Shown here in pieces: positions 27,860-35,835 of a stretch of DNA of 63,982 nucleotides. Positions within the stretch are counted from its first letter, which is position 1, and every line of letters starts with the position of its first letter. Source of the DNA: SIG603 sp964370635 (lineage in GTDB: Bacteria; Bacillota; Clostridia; Oscillospirales; Acutalibacteraceae); NCBI GenBank assembly GCA_964370635.1, contig CAYJJU010000013.1, positions 1 to 63,982 of the forward strand, given 5' to 3'. The translations under genes were made by a program, and so were the position numbers. A model generated the notes under the pieces. That model had not been told where the DNA came from. It searched no databases and saw only the letters and a list, made by a program, of their open reading frames with translations.

Positions 27860-29185
27860 TCAAGTACCCGACACCATTATTTTTGATGCAAACAGGCTTG
27901 GTGCCGCACATATTCCGCCGGAATACTTAAAGTATGTGTCGTTTGCCACCGCCTCAATCTCTTCCATAAATTTAAGGAAATTGCCTGCAATGGTAATCTG
28001 CTTTACAGCCCTTGCCTTTTTGCCGTTTTCTACTAAATATCCGCTGGCTATAAGCGAAAAATCACCCGATATTGTGCTAAGGCCTGCGTGAAGGCCTGCC
28101 ATTTCGTTTATGACCAACCCGTCCTGCATTCTTTCTTGTAAAGCTTCAAAGCTTTCTGTGCCCTCTTTGATAATAAAGTTTGAATAGCGTACTCCAACAC
28201 CGCCGCTTGCCCCTCTTGATGCATTAGACGTGGATTTTACGCCTGCTTTTTTTGCGGTTTTGAGGTCGTGAAGCAGAGATTTTAACACACCGTTTTCTAC
28301 CACAGTAGTTTTTTGTGACGGCACACCCTCGCTGTCAAAAGGTCTTGGATTTTTGTAAAATAGTCCATCATCTGTAATGTTTAGGCAACTTGATGCAATT
28401 TTTTGTCCCTCTTTACCCTCAAGCAACGAGAGTTTTTTCTGCGCAAGCTCCGCACTAAACAAGGAGGCAAATGCCGAAAACAGGTCTGCCGCACTGTCAT
28501 TTTTTATTATAATTTTATACTCACCTGACTTTACAGGGCTTGCATTAAATTTATCCGCAGCACCTGTAACCGCCTCTTTAACACAGCCTTCTATGTCGTC
28601 AAAGTCCTCGTTAAATCTTACTGCATAATTGCTTTGAATGTCATCGCCCTCTTCTAAGACTACGCCTAAAACCACTGCACAACTGTCATTTTCAAACTGT
28701 GCCTCAAGTCCTAAACTGTTTGATAGCTCTATAGAGGATTTTTGCTTTGCCACCATGCTTCTTGTAACTCTTTTAAATCTCTCATCAGAGTTTTTTGCGC
28801 TTTCTTCAAGTTTTAGCGCCATGTCTATAAGCTCTTTTTCGCTTAAGTCTTTCGCTATGGATTTAACTGCGTTTACGCTCTGATACTCACAAGGCGTTTG
28901 CATGGGTCTTTCGTCTTCGTTTTCTATGACACTAGCATTGTCTATTGCACGTTTTACCAAAATTTCGGGGTCGGTAAATTGCTCTGTATAGGCATAGCCA
29001 TTTTTCCCATTTAGCACTACTCTTAAATTAACACCACCCGATGTGCTTACTTTGTATGAATCTATTTTTTTCTCGAGTACGTCGATAGCCGTGCTTTCTT
29101 CCGAAGTTTTGTAAAGCTCTGCCGCTTGACAACCTAGTCTTTTTGCACAATCAAATGCACTCTTTTTAAAATCTGCGTAATTCAT
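27860..29185 (-). CDS. tldE: TldE/PmbA family metalloprotease partner
   Basis: A 441-aa partner of TldD. In known systems TldE lacks the zinc site and forms a heterodimer with the active TldD, which degrades unfolded peptides and matures microcin B17. No HExxxH motif is present, in line with that. The start is the ATG at 29185, overlapping the tldD stop by one base (TAATG). A longer frame upstream would run through tldD coding sequence and was not used. Confidence 0.92.
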   Translation of the reverse strand: MNYADFKKSAFDCAKRLGCQAAELYKTSEESTAIDVLEKKIDSYKVSTSGGVNLRVVLNGKNGYAYTEQFTDPEILVKRAIDNASVIENEDERPMQTPCEYQSVNAVKSIAKDLSEKELIDMALKLEESAKNSDERFKRVTRSMVAKQKSSIELSNSLGLEAQFENDSCAVVLGVVLEEGDDIQSNYAVRFNEDFDDIEGCVKEAVTGAADKFNASPVKSGEYKIIIKNDSAADLFSAFASLFSAELAQKKLSLLEGKEGQKIASSCLNITDDGLFYKNPRPFDSEGVPSQKTTVVENGVLKSLLHDLKTAKKAGVKSTSNASRGASGGVGVRYSNFIIKEGTESFEALQERMQDGLVINEMAGLHAGLSTISGDFSLIASGYLVENGKKARAVKQITIAGNFLKFMEEIEAVANDTYFKYSGGICAAPSLFASKIMVSGT

Positions 29186-30570
29186 TATATCATGCTCCCC
29201 TTTCCACCAACTGTCATTGACGACACTCTTATTCTGGGTTGCCCTACATTTGTGGGAACTCCACCCGAAAGCGAACCGCACACGCCTGCCGCCATGGTCA
29301 TTTTTGTGCCTACCCTATCAATTTTCATAAGCACTTCGGCGCCATTTCCTATGAGGGTAGCGCCTCTTACTGCGCACTCAATTTTTCCGTCTTTCACCCA
29401 GTAAGCTTCCGACACCGAGAAGTTAAACTCGCCCGTGATTGGATTTACACTGCCTCCGCCCATAGACTTTGCATAAAGGCCAGCTCCCATGCTTTTTATC
29501 ATCTCTTCATCGTCGTCTGTGCCCTCACAAATAAAGGTATTAGTCATTCTAGATGTCGGTGCATATGTGTAGTCTTGACGTCTACTGCTTGCCGTATGTT
29601 CACAGCCCATAAGCCTTGCGCCAAGCTTGTCTATCATATAGCTTTTTAAAATTCCGTTTTCTATGAGCACACGCTTTCTTGTTGCATTGCCTTCATCGTC
29701 CATTCCAACACTGCCCCACTCGCCTTCCATAGTTCCGTCGTCTATGGCACTTACACAGTCTGCGGCAATTTTTTGCCCAAGTTTTCCGCAAAATTCACTG
29801 TTGCCTTTTGCCACAGCCGTGGCCTCAAGCGAGTGCCCACAGGCCTCGTGGAAAATAACTCCGCCAAAGCCACCGTCTATTACCACGGGGAATACACCAG
29901 CCGGGCATTCTTTTGCATAAAGCATGGTCACGGCAGTTTTTGCCGCCTCACGTCCAAGCTCTTTTACGTCTATTTCATCAAAGCACTCATAGCCTTTGCC
30001 AAAGCCCGGGGACATTCTGCCCGTTTGCGCTTCGCCGCCCTTAGTTGCAACTGCCCCGATTATTATCCTTGTGTATGCACGCCTATCCTTTGCGTACACG
30101 CCTTGACTGTTTACGACTAAGATGTCTTTGTCCTCGTCCTTTATTACTACACTTACCTGTGATATTTCCTTAGCATAATTTTTTGCCGCAAAAGATGCAT
30201 CTTTCATTATCCCAATTCTGTAAAGGTTATCTACTTCACTTGCAGGGATTTTTGGCGCAGTTCCGTAATTTTTCTCAGTAAACTCCTGCACTTTTTCACT
30301 AGCATCGCCCTTAACACCTGCAGCTGCTGCACGTGCCGTTTTAATCAAATCTTCTTTTTCTATACCTGATGTATAGGCATATGCGCTTTGTGTTTTATAC
30401 ATGACACGAACACCCACACCAACCGAGTTTGTATAGGTCGCATCGTCAATTTTATCAGAGCTTAGAGACACCACATTAATTTTTGCATTTTCTGCATAAA
30501 TTTCGGCAAAATCCCCACCGGTTTCAAGGGCGACTTCTAAGATTTCTCTGCAAAGATTTTTATCAAGCAT
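29185..30570 (-). CDS. tldD: TldD family zinc metalloprotease
   Basis: A 461-aa protein with the TldD zinc motif HEACGHSLEATAVAKG and the following EFCGKLGQKIA segment; FICEGTDDDEEMIKSMGAGLYAKS and GGSVNP motifs also match. It is the active half of the TldD/TldE heterodimer. It is encoded downstream of the Opp operon and upstream of an M3 peptidase. No RiPP precursor or synthetase gene is nearby, so general peptide proteolysis is the simpler reading. Confidence 0.93.
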   Translation of the reverse strand: MLDKNLCREILEVALETGGDFAEIYAENAKINVVSLSSDKIDDATYTNSVGVGVRVMYKTQSAYAYTSGIEKEDLIKTARAAAAGVKGDASEKVQEFTEKNYGTAPKIPASEVDNLYRIGIMKDASFAAKNYAKEISQVSVVIKDEDKDILVVNSQGVYAKDRRAYTRIIIGAVATKGGEAQTGRMSPGFGKGYECFDEIDVKELGREAAKTAVTMLYAKECPAGVFPVVIDGGFGGVIFHEACGHSLEATAVAKGNSEFCGKLGQKIAADCVSAIDDGTMEGEWGSVGMDDEGNATRKRVLIENGILKSYMIDKLGARLMGCEHTASSRRQDYTYAPTSRMTNTFICEGTDDDEEMIKSMGAGLYAKSMGGGSVNPITGEFNFSVSEAYWVKDGKIECAVRGATLIGNGAEVLMKIDRVGTKMTMAAGVCGSLSGGVPTNVGQPRIRVSSMTVGGKGSMI

Positions 30571-30605
30571 GTTTATTTCCTCTCAAACTTTATTTTTAAA
30601 TAAAA

Positions 30606-30639
30606 CTATCGCACTAAACAAGACAGTTTAATGCGATAG
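30606..30639 (-). terminator. Terminator of the opp operon
   Basis: A near-perfect 14-bp stem, CTATCGCACTAAAC (30606-30619) with GTTTAATGCGATAG (30626-30639), one G-U pair. On the minus strand it is followed by TTTTATTT. It separates oppABCDF and the small membrane gene from tldD. Confidence 0.75.
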
Positions 30640-30646
30640 CCTAGCC

Positions 30647-30850
30647 TTACGTACCCATACCAAAGAGTAACGCAACGCCTACATATATAAGTGAAATTAC
30701 GAGTATAACAGGGCCAAATGTTAAAAGCGCAGCAATGAGCATTGCAGGCAAATCGCCTTTTTCAAGCTCCATGTCTTTATAGTGCTCATCAAGCTCCTCT
30801 TTATTTTTATCCTTAGGAAGAACATGACGATATTTATCCAAAAATGCCAT
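30647..30850 (-). CDS. Small single-helix membrane protein
   Basis: A 67-aa protein with a charged, Lys/Glu/Asp-rich N-terminal half (about 1-36) and one long hydrophobic segment (about 37-64, LPAMLIAALLTFGPVILVIS onward). I do not recognise the family. The start is the ATG at 30850, because GGAG lies 7 bp upstream; the ATG four codons earlier overlaps that site. It is 37 bp after oppF and just before the terminator, so it is the last gene of the opp operon. A small accessory subunit of the transporter is possible but is inference. Confidence 0.7.
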   Translation of the reverse strand: MAFLDKYRHVLPKDKNKEELDEHYKDMELEKGDLPAMLIAALLTFGPVILVISLIYVGVALLFGMGT

Positions 30851-30887
30851 TTTATACTCCATTCTGTCGTTTTAAACGACTATGATT

Positions 30888-31883
30888 TTATACAGTGCGC
30901 TCTGCCAAAGGATAATGGCAAGCAACAAAGTGTTCGGGTCTCCATTCAGTCCATGGAGGAGCCTCGTTTGCACATTTTTCTGTTGCGTATTTGCAACGTG
31001 TGCGGAATTTACAGCCCGAAGGCGGATTAATTGGGCTTGGAATGTCGCCTTCAATAATTTGAAGCTCTTTATTTGCGTCTTCTTCCGTTGTTGGAATCGC
31101 ACCTAAAAGCGCCTCGGTATACGGATGAAGAGGATTATCAAACATATTGTCTGACTCTCCAAGCTCTATAACATTGCCAAGATACATAACGGCAATTCTG
31201 TCTGAGATAAATTTAACTGCGCTTAGGTCATGAGAGATAAACAAATAAGTTAAATTACTGTTTTCCTTAAGGTCTATGAGCAAGTTAATAATTTGTGACT
31301 GTATTGAAACGTCAAGCGCCGATACGGCTTCGTCGCACACCACAAATTTTGGATTTAAAGCAAGTGCACGGGCTATGCCTATACGCTGTCTTTGTCCGCC
31401 TGAAAATTGGTGAGGATATCTGTGAAGCATGTATTTTTGCAGTCCACATTTTTCCATTATAGAAATTGTGTAATCTTCAAGTTCTTGGCTGCCTCTTTTG
31501 AACATTTTATGTGCAACGAGGGCCTCAGAAACAAGTTGACCTACAGTAAGTCTTGGATTAAGAGATGCATAAGGGTCTTGGAAAACTATTTGAAGCTCAC
31601 TTCTAAGTTTTCTTGACTCTTCTTTAGAAAGGGCTTGAAGGTCTTTATCATCATAAATTACCTTGCCTGAGGTGTGGTTATAAAGTTGCAAGATAACACG
31701 GCCCAAAGTCGATTTACCGCAACCAGATTCACCTACAAGACCAAAGGTTTCACCCTCATAAATATCAAGCGTAATGCCGTCAACCGCCTTAACATATTGC
31801 TTTTTTTGTCCAATAGCAGTCTTCTTTAGAGGGAAATGCATTTTAACATCGTCTAGATGTATAAGTACTCTTTTATCAGCCAT
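30888..31883 (-). CDS. oppF: Oligopeptide ABC transporter ATP-binding protein OppF
   Basis: Second ATPase of the peptide importer. Walker A is GESGCGKST, the signature FSGGQRQRIGIARAL and Walker B KFVVCDEAVSALD. The C-terminal oligopeptide-ABC region has four Cys (CKFRTRCKYATEKC and a later Cys), as in members that bind an iron-sulfur cluster. 331 aa. It overlaps oppD by 8 bp. Walker B has VCDE followed by AVSALD, where most members have PVSALD. Confidence 0.95.
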   Translation of the reverse strand: MADKRVLIHLDDVKMHFPLKKTAIGQKKQYVKAVDGITLDIYEGETFGLVGESGCGKSTLGRVILQLYNHTSGKVIYDDKDLQALSKEESRKLRSELQIVFQDPYASLNPRLTVGQLVSEALVAHKMFKRGSQELEDYTISIMEKCGLQKYMLHRYPHQFSGGQRQRIGIARALALNPKFVVCDEAVSALDVSIQSQIINLLIDLKENSNLTYLFISHDLSAVKFISDRIAVMYLGNVIELGESDNMFDNPLHPYTEALLGAIPTTEEDANKELQIIEGDIPSPINPPSGCKFRTRCKYATEKCANEAPPWTEWRPEHFVACHYPLAERTV

Positions 31884-32868
31884 CGTTTCTCACCCCTTTC
31901 TTAGGATAGAAGCAACGCACACTTTGTACTTCATTAACAGGTAAAAGTTCCGGCTCTTCGTTATGGCATTTCTCTGTTGCATATTTACAACGTGGAGCAA
32001 ATTTACAGCCCTTAGGAAGATCCAAAGGATGTGGCACAGAGCCCGGAATTGCTTCAAGTTTTGTTTGATTTTTATCATTAAGTCTTGGAATACTCTCTAA
32101 AAGAGCCTCTGTATACGGGTGTGAAGAGTCTGTAATATTTTTAAATATACAGCTAACAGGTGCTATCTCTACAACTTGACCGCAGTACATAACCGCAACC
32201 TCGTCTGCCATTTGGTTTATAACGCCCAAGTCATGGGTGATAAACATGATAGATGTGTCGGTTTCCTTTTTTAGGTCATTCATAAGTCTTAAAATTTGCG
32301 CTTGAATAGTAACATCAAGTGCGGTTGTAGGCTCATCGGCAATTAAGAGTTTTGGCTTACATGCAAGCGCCATAGCTATCATAACACGTTGACGCATTCC
32401 GCCTGATAATTGGTGTGGATATTGATTTATCATTTTTTCAGGATTTGGAATTTTAACCGCATCAAGCATCTCTATGCTTCTTGCCTTAGCCTCTTTTTTG
32501 CTCATGCCTTGGTGAAGTCTTAAAACTTCACTGATTTGCTTATTTACTGTAAACACAGGGTTTAAACTGGTCATTGGCTCTTGGAATATGACCGACACAG
32601 AGTTACCTCTTATCTTGGACATCTCTTTAACGCCAAGGCTAGATACTTCTTGTCCGTCAAACATGATTTGACCGCTGTGTATGCGTTGATTTTTTTCAAA
32701 TAATTTAAGTATACTCATGGCAGTTTGGCTTTTTCCCGAACCGGATTCGCCAACAACGCCGAGTGTTTTTCCTTGCTCTATACTAAGTGATACTCCGTTT
32801 ACGGCTTTTACAAGGCCTCTCTTTGTATCAAAATAGGTATGCAAGTCTTTAATTTCAAGTAATGCCAT
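31876..32868 (-). CDS. oppD: Oligopeptide ABC transporter ATP-binding protein OppD
   Basis: First ATPase of the importer. Walker A is GESGSGKSQT, the signature LSGGMRQRVMIAMAL and Walker B KLLIADEPTTALD. The C-terminal four-Cys region (CKFAPRCKYATEKC and a Cys near the end) is present. 330 aa, 13 bp after oppC. Confidence 0.95.
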   Translation of the reverse strand: MALLEIKDLHTYFDTKRGLVKAVNGVSLSIEQGKTLGVVGESGSGKSQTAMSILKLFEKNQRIHSGQIMFDGQEVSSLGVKEMSKIRGNSVSVIFQEPMTSLNPVFTVNKQISEVLRLHQGMSKKEAKARSIEMLDAVKIPNPEKMINQYPHQLSGGMRQRVMIAMALACKPKLLIADEPTTALDVTIQAQILRLMNDLKKETDTSIMFITHDLGVINQMADEVAVMYCGQVVEIAPVSCIFKNITDSSHPYTEALLESIPRLNDKNQTKLEAIPGSVPHPLDLPKGCKFAPRCKYATEKCHNEEPELLPVNEVQSVRCFYPKKGVRNDG

Positions 32869-32881
32869 TATTTCTTACCTC

Positions 32882-34756
32882 CTATTTCTCATTAGAGCGA
32901 GGATCCATCGCCTCACGTAAAGCATCGCCTATAAGGTTTACACTAAGGGCTGCACATATTACGAACACTGCAGGTAATATCCAGCGCCACCAGTAAAACT
33001 CAACAACTGTTATGTCTTGTGCGGAGGTCAGCATATTACCCCATGAAGGTGTAGGCTCTGCAACACCGAAACCTAGGAAGGAAAGTGCGGCCTCTGACAA
33101 AAGTGAACTTGCATAAGCAAGGGTTACATTAACTATAACAAGGTTAAACACGTTAGGTAAAATGTGACGCCACATGATTGCGCCTTGTCTAATACCAAGT
33201 GCTCTTGCAGCTAAAACGAAATCTTTTTCACGCTCTAGTAGTAACTGAGCACGGATTAGTCTTGCAAGTGGCATCCAGCCTAAAAGACCTAGGATTACCA
33301 TGATTAAATACATACGTTGCTCCTGCGTCAGTAGGAAACCTACGGCATACGACAGGGTAATCGCAATAGGATAAAACGGAATTGCAGAGAAAACGTCTGT
33401 GATACGCATTAATAAATGGTCTACAAAACCGCCAAAATAACCGGAAACAAGTCCGACAAAAAGCGCTATAAAAGTAGAAATTACAACCGCTATGGCACCA
33501 ACTGTAAGTGAAATTTTACCACCGTGTATGATACGTTGGAAAATATCTCTACCAAATTGGTCAGAACCCATAAGGTAACCGCCGTTACCCCAAGCGTGAA
33601 CATCGCCATCTTCATCAATTGCATAAAATTGGAAGAAATCGGCATAAACATCTACTGCATTTGAAATACTTGGAACATTTGCTTGTCCAAGCTCTGTAGC
33701 ACCCCAAGACACAAGCTCGCCTGTGTCGGTAACTGCTGCGAAGTTGCTGTAACCTGCATCAATTTCAACTATAGTGCCCTCGTACTCTGGCAAAGTATCA
33801 AGTCCTGATAATGAGCTACCCCAAAGGTATGCTTCGCCATTATCAGATATCGCAAGAACATTTCTGTTTGTTGCGGCTATGTCAACTATGTTCACACTGC
33901 CGTCTGTTAGAACTTCAGGGAATAGCGTTACAAATTCTGTACCTCTATCACCGATAACCGCCATAGTTCCATCATCAAGTAGTAAGGCAACGTTATTATC
34001 ACCCTCTGCCACTTGCATTATGCGGCCATAGTGGTCAGGATGTACAAGTAAATTGTTTTTAGCCTGTGTACTACCCCAAACATAGAAGTTTCCATCAGTG
34101 CCTAAAAGACCTGTCCACTGAGATGTTGCCACCATTTGTTTTATTGAAACATCAGGGTCTGCAAAAACTTCCGCTACATCTTCAGGGATTATTGTTTGCT
34201 CATTACCATAGTAGCCCCAGCCGTATACATTTTCGTTTTCATCGACCGCCATTATGTGATTACCACCACAGGCTATGTCGACTATTTTGCTGTCATATAC
34301 TTCTTGTGGCACATCAAATATGTAATCAGAAACATTGTTTTGCTGTTTATTTGATTCTGTACCCCAAATGTAAAACTGGCCATCATCTGTAATTGCCGCA
34401 CTAAAGGACACACCCGATGATATTTCTACCACATTTTTATCATTTAGCTCTGCCGGATAATTTAGGTAATTAATTCCGGGTTGCAAGTTAGAGTTTGTAA
34501 GCTCTGTGTACGTTAGGTTTATAGGATAAATAACCGAGCCTAAAAACGATATTAATAATATACATACAAAGCCTAGTAAACCTATAATTCCAAGTTTGTT
34601 TGAAAAAAAGTTTTTAAGTATGGTTTTTAGAGGGGTTTGTATTGCTTCTTCCTCTAAAATATTTAGTTCATTTTTATTTTTACCGATAAATCTTTTGAAA
34701 AGAGAGGTAGAAGATTTAGCGATTTTTTTGCCTGTGCTATCTTTTTTATTTGACAT
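32882..34756 (-). CDS. oppC: Peptide ABC transporter permease OppC with an inserted RCC1-type seven-bladed propeller
   Basis: A 624-aa permease, about twice the usual 300 aa. Residues 1-54 are cytoplasmic, and the first membrane helix spans about 55-79. Residues 108-390 hold seven repeats ending in a Trp-Gly or Ile-Gly signature (at about 131, 180, 227, 268, 312, 351 and 389), the pattern of RCC1 beta-propeller blades. The normal OppC core resumes at GSDQFGRDIFQR (397) and runs to the end with five more helices and the EAA motif (AARALGIRQGAIMWRHILPN). The propeller therefore lies in the first extracytoplasmic loop, on the substrate-binding-protein side. No frameshift is needed. It lies 15 bp after oppB and 13 bp before oppD, so it is a working operon member. 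The role of the propeller is unknown: docking, sensing or substrate capture are options. Confidence 0.93.
   Translation of the reverse strand: MSNKKDSTGKKIAKSSTSLFKRFIGKNKNELNILEEEAIQTPLKTILKNFFSNKLGIIGLLGFVCILLISFLGSVIYPINLTYTELTNSNLQPGINYLNYPAELNDKNVVEISSGVSFSAAITDDGQFYIWGTESNKQQNNVSDYIFDVPQEVYDSKIVDIACGGNHIMAVDENENVYGWGYYGNEQTIIPEDVAEVFADPDVSIKQMVATSQWTGLLGTDGNFYVWGSTQAKNNLLVHPDHYGRIMQVAEGDNNVALLLDDGTMAVIGDRGTEFVTLFPEVLTDGSVNIVDIAATNRNVLAISDNGEAYLWGSSLSGLDTLPEYEGTIVEIDAGYSNFAAVTDTGELVSWGATELGQANVPSISNAVDVYADFFQFYAIDEDGDVHAWGNGGYLMGSDQFGRDIFQRIIHGGKISLTVGAIAVVISTFIALFVGLVSGYFGGFVDHLLMRITDVFSAIPFYPIAITLSYAVGFLLTQEQRMYLIMVILGLLGWMPLARLIRAQLLLEREKDFVLAARALGIRQGAIMWRHILPNVFNLVIVNVTLAYASSLLSEAALSFLGFGVAEPTPSWGNMLTSAQDITVVEFYWWRWILPAVFVICAALSVNLIGDALREAMDPRSNEK
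33587..34435 (-). other. RCC1-like propeller domain within oppC
   Basis: Encodes residues 108-390 of the permease. Each unit follows the pattern I-x-x-G/A...A-x-x-x-D-G-x-x-Y-x-W-G, for example ISSGVSFSAAITDDGQFYIW and IDAGYSNFAAVTDTGELVSW. I count seven units, spaced mostly 39-50 residues apart, which would close one propeller. The last blade ends seven residues before the permease core restarts. Confidence 0.88.
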
Positions 34757-34771
34757 ATTTCTTCTTCCTCC

Positions 34772-35743
34772 TTAACTAAGTTTAATTCGTGGGTCAACAA
34801 GACCGTAAATGATATCTGCAACTAAAACCGAAACTATGCTGATAACCGCAAAGAATAAGTTCATTGTAGAAATTAGATATAGGTCACGTGCAAAAACAGC
34901 GTCTATCATGAGTTTTCCTATGCCGTTGTATTGGAAAACGGTTTCGGTAATTGACGAGCCTGCAAATAGTGCAAACAAAGTACCTACTATGATAAATGAC
35001 ACGGGGATAAGCGCATTTCTAAATGCATGTGAATAAATAACAACTTTTTCGCTTAAACCTTTGGCACGTGCTGTTCTTATATAGTCTTGTCCCAAGGCTT
35101 CAATCATTGCATTTCTTACATATCTTATAGCACCTGCAAGGCTTATGACAGTAAGAGTAATGGTTGGAAGTGCCAGTGTCCTTATCCATTCAACAGTTAA
35201 GTCCCAACCGCTTAAAAGTGCGGCATTTGGCATACCGCCCAGCGGAAGCCAGCCTAAATTTATAGAGAATGTAAATATTAACATTATAGCTAGGAAGAAA
35301 GAAGGCATTGAATATGTTATAAGAGAAAAAACCTGCCAGAAATTATCAAATAGCGAACCACGTTTTGTCGCACATTTAATTCCTATGGGTATTGCTAAAA
35401 ATAAGTATAAGAAGTTTACACCTAAATTTAATATTAAAGTATTTGTAAGAGGTTCACCGATAATATCGATAACATCTCTGTTGTTGCTTGTTGAATAACC
35501 AAAGTCACCTTGGAAAATATTTCCCATCCAGGTAAAATATTGGTTGACGACTCCTTGATCGAGTCCTAATTTTGTTTTCATTGCCGCATAGGCAGCATCA
35601 TATTGCTCAGGCTCTAGTGTTGTAGGAAGCATGGCTCTTACAGGGTCGCCCGGCATAATTTTATTTATGGTAAATAAAATTACTGATATTGCTATTACAA
35701 CCGGTATTAAAATTAGTATTCTTTTAACCAGATATCGTAACAA
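34772..35743 (-). CDS. oppB: Oligopeptide ABC transporter permease OppB
   Basis: A 323-aa permease with six predicted helices, the N-terminal IMPGDPVRAMLP motif and an EAA motif (YIRTARAKGLSEKVVIYSHAFRNALIP). It starts at a TTG (35743): AAAGGAG lies 9 bp upstream and no ATG is available before the first helix. Unlike OppC, it carries no insert. Confidence 0.95.
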   Translation of the reverse strand: MLRYLVKRILILIPVVIAISVILFTINKIMPGDPVRAMLPTTLEPEQYDAAYAAMKTKLGLDQGVVNQYFTWMGNIFQGDFGYSTSNNRDVIDIIGEPLTNTLILNLGVNFLYLFLAIPIGIKCATKRGSLFDNFWQVFSLITYSMPSFFLAIMLIFTFSINLGWLPLGGMPNAALLSGWDLTVEWIRTLALPTITLTVISLAGAIRYVRNAMIEALGQDYIRTARAKGLSEKVVIYSHAFRNALIPVSFIIVGTLFALFAGSSITETVFQYNGIGKLMIDAVFARDLYLISTMNLFFAVISIVSVLVADIIYGLVDPRIKLS

Positions 35744-35774
35744 TTTCTACCACTCCTTTATCATTTAAATTTTT

Positions 35775-35811
35775 AAAAAGGGGAATGAGCTTATCGCCCA
35801 TTCCCCTTTTT
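35775..35811 (-). terminator. Hairpin between oppA and oppB, probably a partial terminator
   Basis: A 12-bp perfect stem, AAAAGGGGAATG (35776-35787) with CATTCCCCTTTT (35799-35810), followed on the minus strand by T-rich sequence. In this position, partial read-through would yield more binding protein than transporter. It may also protect the oppA message from 3' decay. Confidence 0.75.
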
Positions 35812-35835
35812 AGGGATTCAATTTTTAAACACTAA

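Noticed and set aside
29186..29281. N-terminal extension of TldE
   Set aside because: It would overlap tldD coding by 96 bp; the ATG at 29185 gives the family length and a TAATG coupling.
27860..30570. RiPP biosynthesis cluster around TldD/E
   Set aside because: No precursor peptide, cyclodehydratase, radical SAM or lanthipeptide gene is nearby.
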